A stretch of DNA of 64,000 nt, taken from positions 605,782,677 to 605,846,676 of the forward strand of contig NC_081405.1 of the NCBI RefSeq assembly GCF_030272615.1. Direction: 5' to 3'. Source of the DNA: Cryptomeria japonica (taxonomy: Eukaryota; Streptophyta; Pinopsida; Cupressales; Cupressaceae). The notes beneath the pieces were generated by a model. The model was given only the letters and a program-made list of their open reading frames with translations. It was not told the origin of the DNA and did no database searches. Shown here one piece after another: positions 14,001 to 26,370 of this stretch. Each line of letters opens with the position of its first letter. The stretch's first letter is position 1. A program made the position numbers and the translations under genes.

Positions 14001-14756
14001 CTGACATGTATGTGTTGTTACAAACCTTGAAGACCAGAAATTATTCATTTTTTTCTAATTTATTGCAGTTCCATTTTCATTATCAATCAATTGACAGTTG
14101 TACAATGGCACTGAATAATATACTTTGGAAATATGTTCTGATACATAGATATGGATATCTTGCCATAAAACGAGCATTGGAAATTTAAACATATTTTTTA
14201 CCTTCCTTTATAATGCAGGTATGTGTTCTGTTGTTCTTATTCGCACAATGTTGCTCCCAAAGGGAAGTACATTGCTTTTGTTTCAACAGAAGCTGAAACT
14301 GATAGGCCTGATTTAGAATTACGACCTGGAATAGCTTTGCTTGGACCAGTTGATGAGATGTTCTTTGACACATATGATAGATGTGTGCCGGTTAATGAAC
14401 CTTCTCTGGACAATTGCTTTATATCAACTGTAAGAAACTTTGTTACCTTTAAAAGTTGCATTTATTGATACAAGTTGCTGGCAGAGAATTTAATTAACAA
14501 AAATTATAATGGTTTCAGAGTTACGATGCAACAACACATTTTGAGACAACAGTGCAGGATGTGCTTGCTATGTACAGTAGCATCACTGGAAAGGTATGGA
14601 AAGAATTTGTAATGATCGTGTTAGGGTTATAAAGACCTGTTAATGTGCTATACAACTGTACTTTTAGATGTAGGTTGAATCCTTATTGTTAACTGTTACA
14701 TGCAGGAGTTGGACCTGACTGTTGATCTAAGCGCAGCAAGTGCAGCTGAAGAATGA
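5055..14756 (+). CDS. GDI: Rab GDP-dissociation inhibitor (GDI), 13 exons, complete
   Basis: GDI binds GDP-bound, prenylated Rab GTPases, pulls them off membranes, keeps them soluble in the cytosol and returns them for the next round of vesicle traffic. Exons: 5055-5141, 7883-7945, 8062-8145, 9478-9585, 9771-9943, 11643-11754, 13115-13195, 13314-13376, 13700-13801, 13883-14007, 14219-14429, 14519-14593, 14706-14756. All introns are GT-AG; the joined length is 1,335 nt, giving 444 residues, the usual plant size. The protein opens [18 protein letters not shown], the GxGxxx dinucleotide-fold start of the GDI/REP family. Conserved blocks follow: [14 protein letters not shown] (res. 30-43), [16 protein letters not shown] (spanning exons 3-4), [17 protein letters not shown] (238-254), VCDPSYL (282-288), [10 protein letters not shown] (305-314). 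The C-terminus is LSAASAAEE. No stop, frameshift or missing block was seen, so this looks like a working gene. Gene family member cannot be told from this alone. Confidence 0.97.
5142..7882 (+). other. GDI intron 1 (2.7 kb)
   Basis: Starts gtatgctcc after the lysine codon ending exon 1 and ends gactttcag before GTGCTGCAT. It is the longest GDI intron. No transposon that I recognise lies in it; the content is ordinary T-rich plant intron sequence. Introns 5 (9,944-11,642), 6 (11,755-13,114) and 3 (8,146-9,477) are 1.3-1.7 kb and equally featureless; the other eight are 81-323 bp. Confidence 0.9.
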
Positions 14757-16559
14757 CAAACTCTCCAGTATTAACCTTAATTAGTTGAACTGTTCTTTGA
14801 TGCTACATTTGTACTGCAGATGTGGTGTAAAATTGTGTTGAAAATGTTCTGTTATTTGTATTTATATTCAGTAGACATTTTCCTGAAATACCATTTTAAT
14901 TCCTATGGTTCAGCTTTTCTGCTCATGATTTAAATCACCATTCTTACGTGATCGATCTATTCCTACATATTCATTTTCTGCAATTTGTGTGTGCTTTTTG
15001 ATATGATAAGACTGCATAGATTCAGGTTGCTTTACCATGCCATTACCATGTAGATAATTTAAAATTTCTAAGGCAAAGAAGTTTGATTGTGCTTGAGACA
15101 AAGGTCGCTCTTAGTTGTGAGAACTTTCATTTTATTTTGTTTGTAGAGATTGCACAAACTACTGCAACTTTTGCCTCTGCTATCAAGTTTTAAAGAGAAC
15201 AGTGTTCTACGCTTCTTATATTGCAGGCAACTAATCTTTCTGCTTTGTGATTTTGTATTTGTCTTCTAACCCTTTTTCAATCACGATGGATGCTCATTTC
15301 GATGCTTCAACAGTAGTATCCTTTCACACATTTATTTAAGGCTGCAATGTTTTTTTATGGTCAAAGATTGATGTGTTCAAGTTTGGCATATTATGCTGAG
15401 CTACATAAAATTGATATATATTGTCCTTAAACCGAATGCCCCAGTTGGTGGTATTTAATACTATGGCATCAATTACGTGGTCGGTTGTAGCCTTTGCATC
15501 CCAACCTCTCCAAATTGGATTGAATTCTTTTTTTCTCATTAAAACTGTGGTAGCATTTATTGGGGTTTCTGCATTGATTTTGATTTGTGTGAGCATAAAT
15601 AAGAGAGATGAGAATTGCCTCTTGTAGCAAATATTGGATACAGTTATCTTGATAACAGATCCGAGGAATGAAAAGTTTTCTTTAGATAACTGACGTTAGT
15701 TTTACATTAAATAGGTAAATAAATTACTCTTAGTTTTACATTTTATTTTGAGAATCCAAGAAAAACCTTACCGGGAGTGCGTTTGTTGGATTAGTCTTTT
15801 CATCCATATGAAAATTTAATGAAAAATATTATGTCATTAGAAATATAATAAAATAAATAAAACTTAATTAAAATGGTTTAGTACTATATTAGGATGAAAA
15901 TTAACATTCATTAGTAATGCGATAGTTTTTAGTATATAAGTTTGTGATGCAAGGTTATGAATATTTTATGAATTTTAACACTTTAAAGAAGTTCAAGGAA
16001 CTAAATAAATCAATTTAGAAAAATATTGTATAAAAAACAAGAATTTGAACACTTTAAACATTTATTGAAAGATAATTAAACGTTATATACTCTAAAGAAT
16101 TTCAAATGGATTTGAATGACTTTTTTTTAATATAGTTTAGGCTAACTTTGACTTTTTTTTTATATAGTTTAGGCTAACTTTGGTGCACTGCCACCACTAG
16201 AGCAGTATAGTCTTCAATGAGAGCCTCAAAATTGGGGTGGTTTTGGATTAGTTCAAGTCTTCGATCAATCCAATGTACATCTTGTTTGGATAAATGCTTG
16301 TTTTTTGTGGATGGATGTCAGTCCTCGGATTGATTGGTATTTGATATGAATAGAGGATTAGGTGAGCATACAATTTAATGAATATATAATAATTTAATAA
16401 ATGGATAAAATTTTAATTAAAAGGGTGTGAAATTTTGAATTAAAAGGGGGTGAAATTTTGAAGATAACTTAGGGTAGCTTTATGAATCCTTGGCTTGAGA
16501 TGCAATAAGATGGTGCCAACAAATTTGCTTATTTGTTGGAACTATTAATATTACAACTT
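14757..16559. other. GDI 3' region and AT-rich spacer
   Basis: Directly after the stop codon the sequence is T-rich and fits a 3' untranslated region; no clean AATAAA was found close to the stop, so the poly(A) site is not placed. 15,700-16,200 is AT-rich with A and T tracts. At 16,118-16,183 a unit of about 32 bp ending tatagtttaggctaactttg is present twice in tandem. Short open stretches here have no family resemblance. Confidence 0.5.
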
Positions 16560-17639
16560 GAGGGTAGTTATATGAGGATACACTTAACTACCTTCTCCAA
16601 TTTTGATCTTTTTTCACTAGGCACATGAGCATATGCCTCACAACCAAAAACTCTTAAGATGTCTCATTGGGGCTTCTCACCAAACCATTCTTTTATAGGG
16701 GTATTTTTAAGGAGTGCCCAAGTAGATATGTTAATCAAATAACATGTAGTGGCTACTACTTTAGCCCAAAACTTCTTTTCAAGGTCAACACCACTCATCA
16801 TGCTATTAACCCTCTCCATTAGCATTTTGATCAACCTCTCCACAACTCCATTTTGTTGTGGGGTGTATGGAGTTGTCTTGTGTCTATTAATCCTATGATC
16901 ATTATAGAACCTATTGAATTTTGAGGAACAAAACTCATCATTGTTATCTATCCTCAAACACTTGATTTTCCTATTATTTGATTTTCAATCAAGGATTTGA
17001 ATTCCTTAAACTTAGCGAAAACTTTAGATTTACTTTTGAAGAAATACACAAATGTCCTACTATAATCATCTATGAAAGAGACAAAGTACATACATCTAGA
17101 TAAAGAAAGCACATAAATAGGATCAAACACATTAAAATGAATATATACCAAAACCCCATAAGACTTGTGAGAACTAGAACAAAAAGAAACACAATTTTGT
17201 TTTTTATATATATAATATTTGCAAAAGTTGAACTTGAGATTACAATGATCAAGGACTTCAACAAGATTCCTATTTTTCAAAGCTTGTAGACTCTTTTTTC
17301 TCTATTGGAGCTTCATCTCCAAAGTATTTGTACCTTAGGTACCAAAAAAACACAACCATTAGATATAAATACAACATTCTTCTTCGCTATTTGATCTGAT
17401 GGTGAGGGTGAAGAGTCTAAAGCCTTCTTGAATTTCATAGAAGCATTATTGTATTGAATCGTGCATGCATCTAACTTATATAGAATGCCTATCCATACAC
17501 CCTTAGCAAACACCATAGAACCTATTGGCACTCTCATAATCTTCAAGAGAAAATCAGAATCATGCACACTGATCTGTCCTTGCAAGAGCTTCTGCAAAAT
17601 GTTTTCGGGTTTATAGTCTTAAACTTTATCTTAGTCATG

Positions 17640-19700
17640 AAGCACATTCAAATGGCCATTTGGCGCTCATTTTATATTTTACCAGTGACTTCATTGTGCC
17701 AGTAACCCAGGGCTTAAGTACCACCTCATGGGCCTCTTGTCATATGAACACTGACCCCAAGTTCTAGTATTTCTTTTCAGTCAGTGACCCTAGGATTTGA
17801 TTTATCCTCAGTATGTGGCCCCACTCATTCGATATCCTAAGGACATAAGTTATGTGCACATGTTTTAAAAGTCATTCTTAAAGTGGTCCATACCTTTAAA
17901 GGTTCTTGACCCACGTTGAAGTGGTTTGCACATCTTGTCGAGGCTCCGAGTCCTATCTGATATAGTAGTCTGGTCATGTCTTACAAGGTATCTCTGGACT
18001 CAATGAAGTTATTAAAGACATCTCGCCAAGTTTCGAGTAACGTTTATCGGCTACGAGGTTTCTGGTTGTGTAGCTCGGGCGCTCGGTGAGTAGTTTCAAA
18101 GCTTTTGCCGAGTCTTGAGATCTTGCTGAGAAAGTACAAAGGTCAATGTACTTGGGAGCTCGGTGAAGTCATTCTTGCATCTGGGCAAGTCTCGAGTTAT
18201 TCCTCGTGTGGTAACTGGGCGGTATTCAAAGTGACAGTTTGGGTCTCGATGAGGTATTTCTTAGTTTCTTGCTGAGCTCCGGGTTTTATTGTGCTCGATG
18301 ATGTGTCCAAAAGACTATGGTCACATAATGATGTATGAGCTAACTCGGAACTCGCTGAAAGGGTCGTCTCTCAATTGGCTAGTTCAACAAGAACGAACAG
18401 GGCAATGGAGCTGGCAATTAAATGCAGAGTTATTATTTTACGGAGGATCTCGATGGTCGATGACATGCTAGGACCATTAGTTATGCCATAAAAAAATCTA
18501 AGAGTATCCCAATAAATCCTTTAAGGGCCCATGGATGCCGACATGAGAGAATTTAGGACCAATGAATCAGGTGCAAATGTCAGAATTATGGCTACTTTTT
18601 GAGAATGAAATTATGTTTTCACTAATATTCCATATCTAGAAACAACAGGAGAGTACGACTCACATGGATTGCTGCAGTATGTGAGGAAATCAAAGTGATA
18701 ATATTGTGCGCATTTGGTATCCTAAGTCAGGTAGTTGTGTTATAAATTGCATCACCGAGCCTTAGGAAGATAAGTGTGTTTTCACACGACTTATTTTTGC
18801 AGAAAGTGTTCTTGTTTGTGTTTGCAGAGGCTGCACAATGAAGTGCACAAAAGGTGCGGTTAAATTTTGGCACAAGGAAAGATGACTAAAGAGGATTACA
18901 TTGCAAAAGATTTGCAAAAGTCTTGAAGAAAACTAAACTGATACCATAGGGATATTAAAAGTGCCAAGGGTAATCAGAGGGATATTACAAATAATTCCAA
19001 TTTCTCTGTTTATCGTTATATTCCCTTCTAGTATGTGGAATGTAGAGAGAAAGTGGGGTGAAGACACAGGAGATGCGAGTTTGGAATCATGCATCCCTGC
19101 TTGATTATAACTCTCAAAGTTCTCCCCTACCATGAAATACAATGAGAATCTTTCATCCTGGTATTCTCTGCATCAATAACCACAACTGTGCGGTAGTGGC
19201 ATGGCTCATAAGGTAGTTGACTTTCATGGAAGCTTTCTGTATCTTGGCACCAAAGCTTTCATGTATACCAGCTAAGCAGTTTCGCTTCAAGACAAAATAG
19301 GGGTAGCATGTTTTATGACCTAAGGAATCTTCTCTAGAGAGTGGATTAACGGTAAATGAGAAATTGTCACATGTAAAACGACTAATAGCTTATTCCTTGA
19401 CTTATAAAAGGAATACCATGACCGTAGGGAGGGGATTCCGAGAATTTGATATTCAAAAGAAGGGTCGAACAAAATAGTACCATTGTGAGGGCCATGGGTA
19501 CAAAATTTAAATTGTAAAGGATTAGCTTATGGATAAATGATATCAATTTGCAGTATGAAAATAGTCATAAGATTGTCTCTGTGTTGTATATTTCATTGTT
19601 ACATGAATTTAATATATAAGACATCTGAATTTGTCATTTCATTTATTTTGATTTTGTGTTGTATGATTCTTTCTTTTTCTCAAGGGGAAAACTAAAATGC
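17640..19700. repeat. Unclassified repeat inside the copia fossil
   Basis: About 2 kb with no coding resemblance. 17,930-18,480 has repeated short strings around gctcggtgag, tcgagt and ccgagtc, a style seen in long plant LTR U3 regions. I can pair no ends, PBS or target duplication, so the class is open; an LTR fragment is the likeliest reading. Confidence 0.3.
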
Positions 19701-19734
19701 TTTAATCATATGGCAGTATTGATATTTCCTCACC

Positions 19735-20472
19735 CCTCCCTGGGGATGTGGTCCTTATGGTTGGGGACAGGTCTTGGACCCATGACTGGATTTTGAGGGC
19801 CTTCCCTTTCGCTGAAGAAAATGTTTCGCCACGAGTCATTTAGCGTCACACTGCTCCCTCTCGCATCATAAGGGGGTGGCTAGTTGGTGGAAGGATGCCA
19901 CCCTGGATCATTTGACTATTTATGCTACTGACTCGACCGATAAGCCACCCTCCACTGATGATGTTGTTGCTAATGTTACTATTGTCTATGAGGAATCAAC
20001 CTTTGTGGCTCCTAATTCCTCCGACTTGCAACTCCACTCTACACCTATTGCTTTTGCTCATGATGTCACTCCTCTGCAACAGCTTGTTGTTGTACTTAAA
20101 CAACCCCCTACTATTTTGCAGTAGCTGATTGTTGCCTTGCAAATGCACTCTCCTAAATCTACTGTTGGTACCCAAGCGGGGACCTTATTGCTTAACCACT
20201 CTCTTGATGATCCCAATGAGAGTATCGCCTTGATGATTGATTGTCGCAAGCGGAAGGGGAAGTTTTCCCCGCCCCCTAGACCCCTCCTTGTCAAGGATCG
20301 AGTATCCCTACCCCTCCTTGAGTTGAGCCTGAGTTGTTGATGGTTTCTAAGGTCTTTGTTATTGTAGTGGAGTTGTTGATAGTCTCTGACTATTTGTAAA
20401 TGTTTTGTTGATAGTTTCAAACTATGTAAAGTATCAACACCTTAGTTAACGCTGCTTTTTTAATCAAAAATA
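19735..20472 (+). mobile_element. LINE-like 3' end with ORF remnant
   Basis: A short reading frame (19,876-20,336 with one stop between two pieces) has an SWWKDATLDHLTIY start and a basic RKRKGKFSPPPRP end. It is followed by a non-coding tail ending gctgcttttttaatcaaaaa at about 20,470. This tail matches the tail at 36,700-36,829 (tgttgatagt; tcaac-cctt; ctgctttttnaatcaaaaa), which closes the 30-kb LINE. I read it as a 5'-truncated or internally deleted relative of that LINE. No target duplication was found. The protein piece may be an ORF1 end, but that is weak. Confidence 0.45.
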
Positions 20473-21572
20473 TGGGGTGTATGATCTTGGATCTATAAGT
20501 AGAGTCTTATGACCATATAAATGGGTTTGTTAATACAAGATATTAGCAATTATGAGGCCCATTAGTATGCGTAGGATTGTCTGTAAGGAACAATTACTTT
20601 TTGTGTTTGACTTTGTAGTCCAAAATGGGTATTGGTTTATTTCAAGTTTGATATGTCTTAGGAGAAAAATCAAATTATTCCAATCACTTTACCTTTCATG
20701 TTTGTAGGAGTAGAATTAGAGTAGGGTTCTTACTCTCAGATGTGCATAAATGATATATAACTAGAATAAATCCAATTCTGGATGAAGTTTTAAGTATTCT
20801 AGCCAAATAAGATGAGAGTTATTTTTTATATGCAATATTTGCCATATATTGTTTGAAATTCATAAATATTGCAAAGCTTCACCCACCTGGGTCCTACAAA
20901 GCCCGAAGAGTAGAAGAATTGCTTATTCTATAAGCAATTCTTGTTAATTGGCCACTTATTGCAAATTTCTATTGATAGAAGAAGGCTAATTCTTAGGAGA
21001 ATTTGAATAAACAGTGGAGAGACCAACAAAACCTTTGTTCATCTTATATCCACCACTTGAAAAAACAACTTGCACTACCACATCACTCAACTTGCTAATT
21101 GAAAGAAGGTTTCGTGTCATACCCGGGATATGCAAAACACCATCAATCCCCTTCACTCTACCATCAAGGAATTTTTAGGTGAGAATTATCACCTAGATAC
21201 ACCTTCCCACTATCATGTACTCCTCATACTTTGAGAACCAACCCCTGTGAGAGGTCATGTGGAAAGAGACACCTAAGTCAATCAACCATGCATCTTTTGA
21301 TGCATGTGTTGCCAAGGTTGTGACAAAAGCATCTACACTATCTTGAAAGGACATGTCAGAATTTGAATTAGAGACTTTCTTATTTTTCTTTTTCTTTTCC
21401 TCTTTACATTATCTCTAGAAATGACTGAATTTGCCACAATTTTAGCATTTTGCCTTGGACTTTTTACCATGAGACTTTGATTTGACTTTCTTGTCCTTCT
21501 TCTTGCCTTTCTCCATTGATCTACCACAAGAAACTAGGGCCTCCTTAGCCATCTCAAAAGATTTCCTCCATG

Positions 21573-21686
21573 TCTCTTTAGATAATAGCGAACTAACCAC
21601 ATCCATGTCTCTTTAGATTATTTTTTTCTAGTGGACCACTCTTCATAACAAAATTCTCTCTAGATAATAGCGAACTATCCACATCC
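21573..21686. repeat. Duplicated copia segment around a 39-bp LINE patch
   Basis: The string gataatagcgaactaacca at 21,581 recurs, nearly identical, at about 21,663 (gataatagcgaactatcca), and a third partial start (catgtctctttagat) lies between them at 21,604. Between the copies, 21,618-21,656 matches the zinc-finger region of the second LINE at 32,647-32,685 in 38 of 39 bases. Confidence 0.8.
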
Positions 21687-21690
21687 TTAA

Positions 21691-22988
21691 TATTATTTCT
21701 AAATTTTATCTTTATAAAAGTTTGGACAAAAATTGATCTATTGTATTATAAATATATGTAAATAATTATTGCTTATTGTAAATTTTACCTTTACTTTTTA
21801 TTATAATTTTGTAAATATTTATTTTATATTTGTATTGCATTATAGTGGATTCATTACACATTTTATATCCCTAAATATGTAAATGATGTAAATTTGATGG
21901 TTAATATATTTTATAATTTTTAACATAAAATTTACTCATTTTTATTGTTATTATTATTATTTTTTATTAGAAAAAAAATAAGACAAAAATGAGTATTATG
22001 TTACAGGTGTTATAGTAGAATCCTTATACATTTTCTATGATATATATGTAGATAAAAATCAAAGCATAGCTCACATACGTTTTAAAGAAACTAAAACTAT
22101 AAATTGATTTTTAAGTGTAAATAAAAATATTTTTTTAGTAAACAAAATAAATAGCTCCGAAGTACATAAAATGGAATAATATAAATATAATTTTATATTT
22201 TCTACAATATAAATGAAATAAAATAAAAAAATAAAATAAAATACTTTCAAATAATTGTAAAATAAAATAATTTTAAAGTAAATAAAATAATTTCATATTA
22301 TAATTCTTGCTTCTTTCCTGATAGATATATTTAAGATAATTATGTGAAGCTATTTGGGTGAGAGACTCATTAAATTGTTACATTCATTGAAATTTGTTTA
22401 AATTAAGTGATCATAGATTTATACTTGAAACTAACTATATTTTGTGTAGGTGATGACTAAGTTGATTTTGCCGTAGTTTTAGTTTTTCAATGCTTGCTTA
22501 ATCTAACTTAAGGCCCTGTCTATGCATACACAACAAAACAAATCATGAAACATGATTTAGGGCATATTATTGTTAGTGGATTTTAATGCTTGCTTAATCT
22601 AAATTAGGGACATGTGAGGTCTTACAAATGCGCCTGGTTAAATGTGAAAAAGGATATTTTTTTAATGTGCCGCCTAATAAGCTATGTTCATTCCTTACAA
22701 ACATAATTAAATATTATTAGTGCTAGCTAATTTGTAAATCAAACTCCTTAATTGACCAAGTCAATGGTGAGAACTATTTTGAACATACTATAGAAGCAAA
22801 TTTATGTTCTTATAGTAGTCATGATTATAGCTAGATTAATGGCATTCAATGATATTGAACATTATGAGTGATTCCCCCCCCCCTCCCCCCCCCCCCTCTT
22901 AGAAATGGACATAAAATGATAAAAACAACTCCTATTATGAATAGGCCAACAAATCATGCTCGCAACTAACATATAGACACAAAGAGGA
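21691..22988. other. AT-rich region with a C-tract
   Basis: No coding resemblance. 21,690-22,330 is very A/T-rich with (AAAT)n-type runs. A pure C/T tract (gattc, then C runs of about 12 and 14 broken by one T) lies at 22,871-22,900. The same context, tgattc plus C-tract plus ctct, occurs near LTR ends elsewhere in this window, so 22,700-22,905 may be the end of a decayed LTR. Confidence 0.4.
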
Positions 22989-23290
22989 CTTGTCAATGGG
23001 GCTCTTGGTGAAATAATTTATGGCCCTGACTCTAAGCCAACTGATGTTCCAATGTACATCATAGTCAGATTTGATAACTATAGTGGACCACTATGGAATC
23101 CAAATGACCCTAATGTTGTACCCATAACACCAATGTCACTAGGCAACTACCAATATCTAGAGTGAAATCATTGGATAGTCTTTGCATCAAACTAGCATTC
23201 TCCGATGAGAGGTACACAAAAATGTAGAATAATCCATACACAATCATAAGGACAAAGGAAGAAGCTCAAGTACAACAACTCTCTTTGTAA
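22989..23290 (+). pseudogene. PIF1-type DNA helicase fragment (probable Helitron remnant)
   Basis: The + strand reads LVNGALGEIIYGPDS, then VPMYIIVRFDNYSGP, then VVPITPMSLGN: the region just before the last helicase motif of PIF1 helicases as carried by plant Helitrons. After a stop at 23,163 and a change of frame, a C-terminal piece follows (SLDSLCIKLAFSDERYTKM, then IRTKEEAQVQQLSL and a stop at 23,288). The segment that should hold the final motif (WALTIHKSQG type) between them is deleted. Only about 100 codons remain. Helitron origin is favoured over a host PIF1 gene because nothing else of a host gene is nearby; no Helitron end (TC...CTRR with hairpin) was seen. Confidence 0.6.
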
Positions 23291-24219
23291 AAAGAAAGTA
23301 TGTATCTTCAACCTTGTTCAGTTACCTTAATCCATAAATAACTCTTAATGAATTTTTATTTTGCAAACAAGGCTCGCAAAAATCACCACATTCTCCTACA
23401 AGGAACACCTCTTAATAGAAAAAGGCAAGTATCTGCAACCTTGTTCACTTAATGCATAAATATCCTCGGTTTTAACTCTAAATGAATTTCTATTTTGCAA
23501 GCAAGGTTCATGAAGATCAACTCCCCAACTTATTTTCAAGAGCCAACCACACAAGCACCTCAGAGGCAATTTTTTTTTGAAATGTTTTGCGTTTCTACAT
23601 GCAGGAGGTCAACAACCTATCTTGGCTTATGTTGGTTGTTGGTTGTGCTAACCAAGATCTCCAGTATAATTCAACACAAATTATCATATAATAAGAAAAA
23701 TCATGACCCAATCAAACATAAGAATATTATTTTGCAACACACTAAATCAGTTATTGAAATACATATCAAGACAAATGAGTTTCGACGTGAGAAGAATCTG
23801 ACGTGAGACAAACTTTGTGGCCATCATTTCAAAAATATAATTCTTATTTTTAATTTAATTTAATTTAATTTTTAAAACAATAGAGCCTCAATTATATTTA
23901 TATTTTTTTAATATTAGTTACTATATTTTTAAATGTCTATTCAATGCTATCAATTAATGAAGAGAAAAATCCATTTTAAATTTATAAGCATAAATAAATT
24001 ATATATATTTACTATAGGCTAAATCATTGTACCTTGTTTAGGTGCAAACGCTAGTAAAATAAATATCGTCATCCCAACTGCGAGAGACAATCATTAAATT
24101 ATCCCCCACACACCTCATGACAAGACTTCTATCATTCATTTCCTTTCCTTTATTAAAAAATATTATTTTCTCTTGCTTTCCTTTCATTTGAAATAATTAA
24201 GCAATTATTTGTTGAGACA
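23291..24219. repeat. Spacer with a diverged direct repeat
   Basis: Two diverged copies of a segment of about 80 bp (caaccttgttca, then cataaat, then tattttgcaaacaaggctc) lie near 23,297-23,374 and 23,425-23,510. The rest is AT-rich. No gene is recognisable. Confidence 0.45.
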
Positions 24220-25185
24220 CTAACTATCCCAACAAACTATATTTTGAAAGTTCGAAGCAAAGTTTGTCGCCATATCTATCACTTCATTTCTTTCTATGTA
24301 AACATTTTGAGTTGTGAATTGAAGGAACCCCCTAAGTATTCTTTTACTATGATCCATAATGTCTTTGATTTCCCATGGGCAGCTCACTTTATCATTGACA
24401 ATATCTATAATCAACTTCGAACCCCCTTCTAGGTTAATTTGATTGAATCCCCTCTTTCAATCTGCATAATGTCCACCATGCCCCCATAGCTTATACCTTA
24501 GTATTAGTAGCAATCCCTAAACTTGTAACATACCCTTCCACAAGCTTTCCCTAATAGTCCCTTATTAGTCCTCCTACGCCAGCCAACCTTGGGTTGCCTT
24601 TGGAGCACTCGTCAAAATCGCATTTAATATAACCTTCAACAAGTGGAGACCAAACAATATTATTTCTAAGGAATTGCTTTACACAATTAACCCTTGTTAA
24701 ATCTTGTTTTTCCCCCACAACTGTTTGATTCTCAACTCTATGTAGGTGGACATGGTCTTCGAGTAGGTGTAATTCCTAGCATTAATACTCTTGAATCTGC
24801 TACTATATGGACATGAAAACCTCTTTGTTGTTTCTTGTTTTTTCTTTGAAAATTATGTGATTTCTCTCCTTCCATAGACCCCACACAACAACTAGAGGGA
24901 TTTCTCTCCACAATCAACTATGACTTTATGCCTATAAGGACATCCATGCCATCATTCTATAAATTATTTTGTTGAAAAAGGAAAAAACCCAATCAATCAA
25001 AAGTAGTGAGAGAACTTGAGACTAGACTTCCCTGGAGAAGGGCAAAGAAAAAAAAAATGATCAACATTCTCCAAATATTCATAGCAGAGGGAGTAGTGGT
25101 TAACAAAGTTAAAGCCTCTTCTTTTTAAGTTGTCAATAGTAAGAATAGTATTATGAGCCACAATCCACCAAAATAACTAAAATTT
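24220..25185 (-). pseudogene. LINE fragment: zf-RVT and RNase H C-terminal end
   Basis: Reading down the - strand: a zf-RVT region near 25,185-25,060 (WIVAHNTILTIDNLKRRGF, then CYEYLENVDHFF), a LWKERNHIIFKEKT string near 24,830, then an RNase H domain of the RVT_3 type (CDFDECSKGNPRLAGVGGL near 24,640, VTSLGIATNTKV, and finally VSCPWEIKDIMDH to ATNFASNF at 24,414-24,220). This is the usual order at the end of plant LINE ORF2 with an RNase H. Several stops and frame changes are present. It is a different LINE lineage from the other two copies here, or a part they have lost. Confidence 0.75.
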
Positions 25186-26365
25186 AATTATTGTTAACAT
25201 TATTCTATTTGTATTTTTGCTATGATTAGATTATAAATTAAACTAATATAACAAGTATAAACAATTTTACTATATATTAATTTCATAAAAAAATTATTTC
25301 ACAAAATAAAAATGAACTAATTGATAAATAATGCTTATTTATAATATATATTTTAATTTTTCTTATAAAAACAAATGAGAGTTTTAAAAAACTATTCAAA
25401 AATAAAATTTAAGCAAACCACTTTCACATGTAAGATTTTATTTATAAGTTATATTCTATTTTTTTAAATCTTTTTACCCTTATAAATATTTTTTAAAGTG
25501 TATAGGTTAGAAAAATTAAAATTTTATTCATATGTTCTTAATAAAAAAAGTGTCTATCTTAAAAATAAATAATTTTGAAAAATATTATATTGGAATTATA
25601 AAAGTGTCTTCCATTTTAAATTTAACCTTGTTACCTTAAAAATACTTAAAACACATAATATGATCAAAATATATTTTAAATTTTGGCTTTTTTTCTTTAA
25701 AATTAATTTTATATTTTAAATTTATTATTTTTTGACTCACTTTCTCCTTCCCACCTTTTTCTTAATTTCTAATTATTTTCTTCAACCTTCTTTTTCTTTG
25801 CACCTTTTATTTTTTTCAATCTTTCTTTCATTCTCCTTTTATATAGTTATTTTTTTGGGTTGAAATGATGTGTCTTTTAATTATTATTAATTATTATTAG
25901 TTCTTGTCATAGACATAGAATATTGGCAAGGCTATTCTTTAACTAGTTATTAATAAAAAACAAATTAACAAATCAAAATTGAGAATTTTTCAACCAAAAA
26001 AATTATTAATCTTTATTACAGTATAGATGTAATTTTTTTAATTAAGAATATTTAGAAAACTAATTATTTCAATTAATGGTTCTAAATTTTTTAATTAAGA
26101 ATATTTAGAAAATTAATTATTTCAATTTAATGGTTCGAAAACTTTAGACGATATGGGAGAACTTTCTATTTTGAATTTTTTTAAAGATTGAGAATGTTTT
26201 ATGCTTTCTTCCCTTAAAATGTTGGAAACTGAATAATTTTCAATTTTAATGAAAATTATTTTTTTCAAAGAACACTTAAATAATGAGTTTTAATTGTTTG
26301 GAAAATATTAATGTTTTTTTCACTGATTTTTTAATACTTAGATACTTATATTTTTTTTAATATTT
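25186..26365. other. AT-rich spacer with a 53-bp tandem duplication
   Basis: Strongly A/T-rich with no coding resemblance. At about 26,036-26,138 a 53-bp unit (attaagaatatttagaaaa, then taattatttcaatt) occurs twice in tandem with few differences. Confidence 0.6.
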
Positions 26366-26370
26366 CATAG

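Larger units (their letters stand above)
16560..21690 (-). mobile_element. Ty1/copia fossil, split by a 3.3-kb block
   Basis: Two parts of one - strand copia polyprotein. The right part (about 20,980-21,690) covers the end of gag with a lysine-rich zinc-knuckle region and the protease neighbourhood (DAWLID, then FHMTSHRGWF). The left part (about 16,560-17,640) covers the pre-integrase region and integrase core (FIDDYSRTFVYFF, then TTPYTPQQNGVVER). The order agrees with one element. The block between them (about 17,640-20,980) has no copia coding and looks like a later insertion or rearrangement. The copy is broken in several places and has no LTRs that I can pair. An old fossil. Confidence 0.75.
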
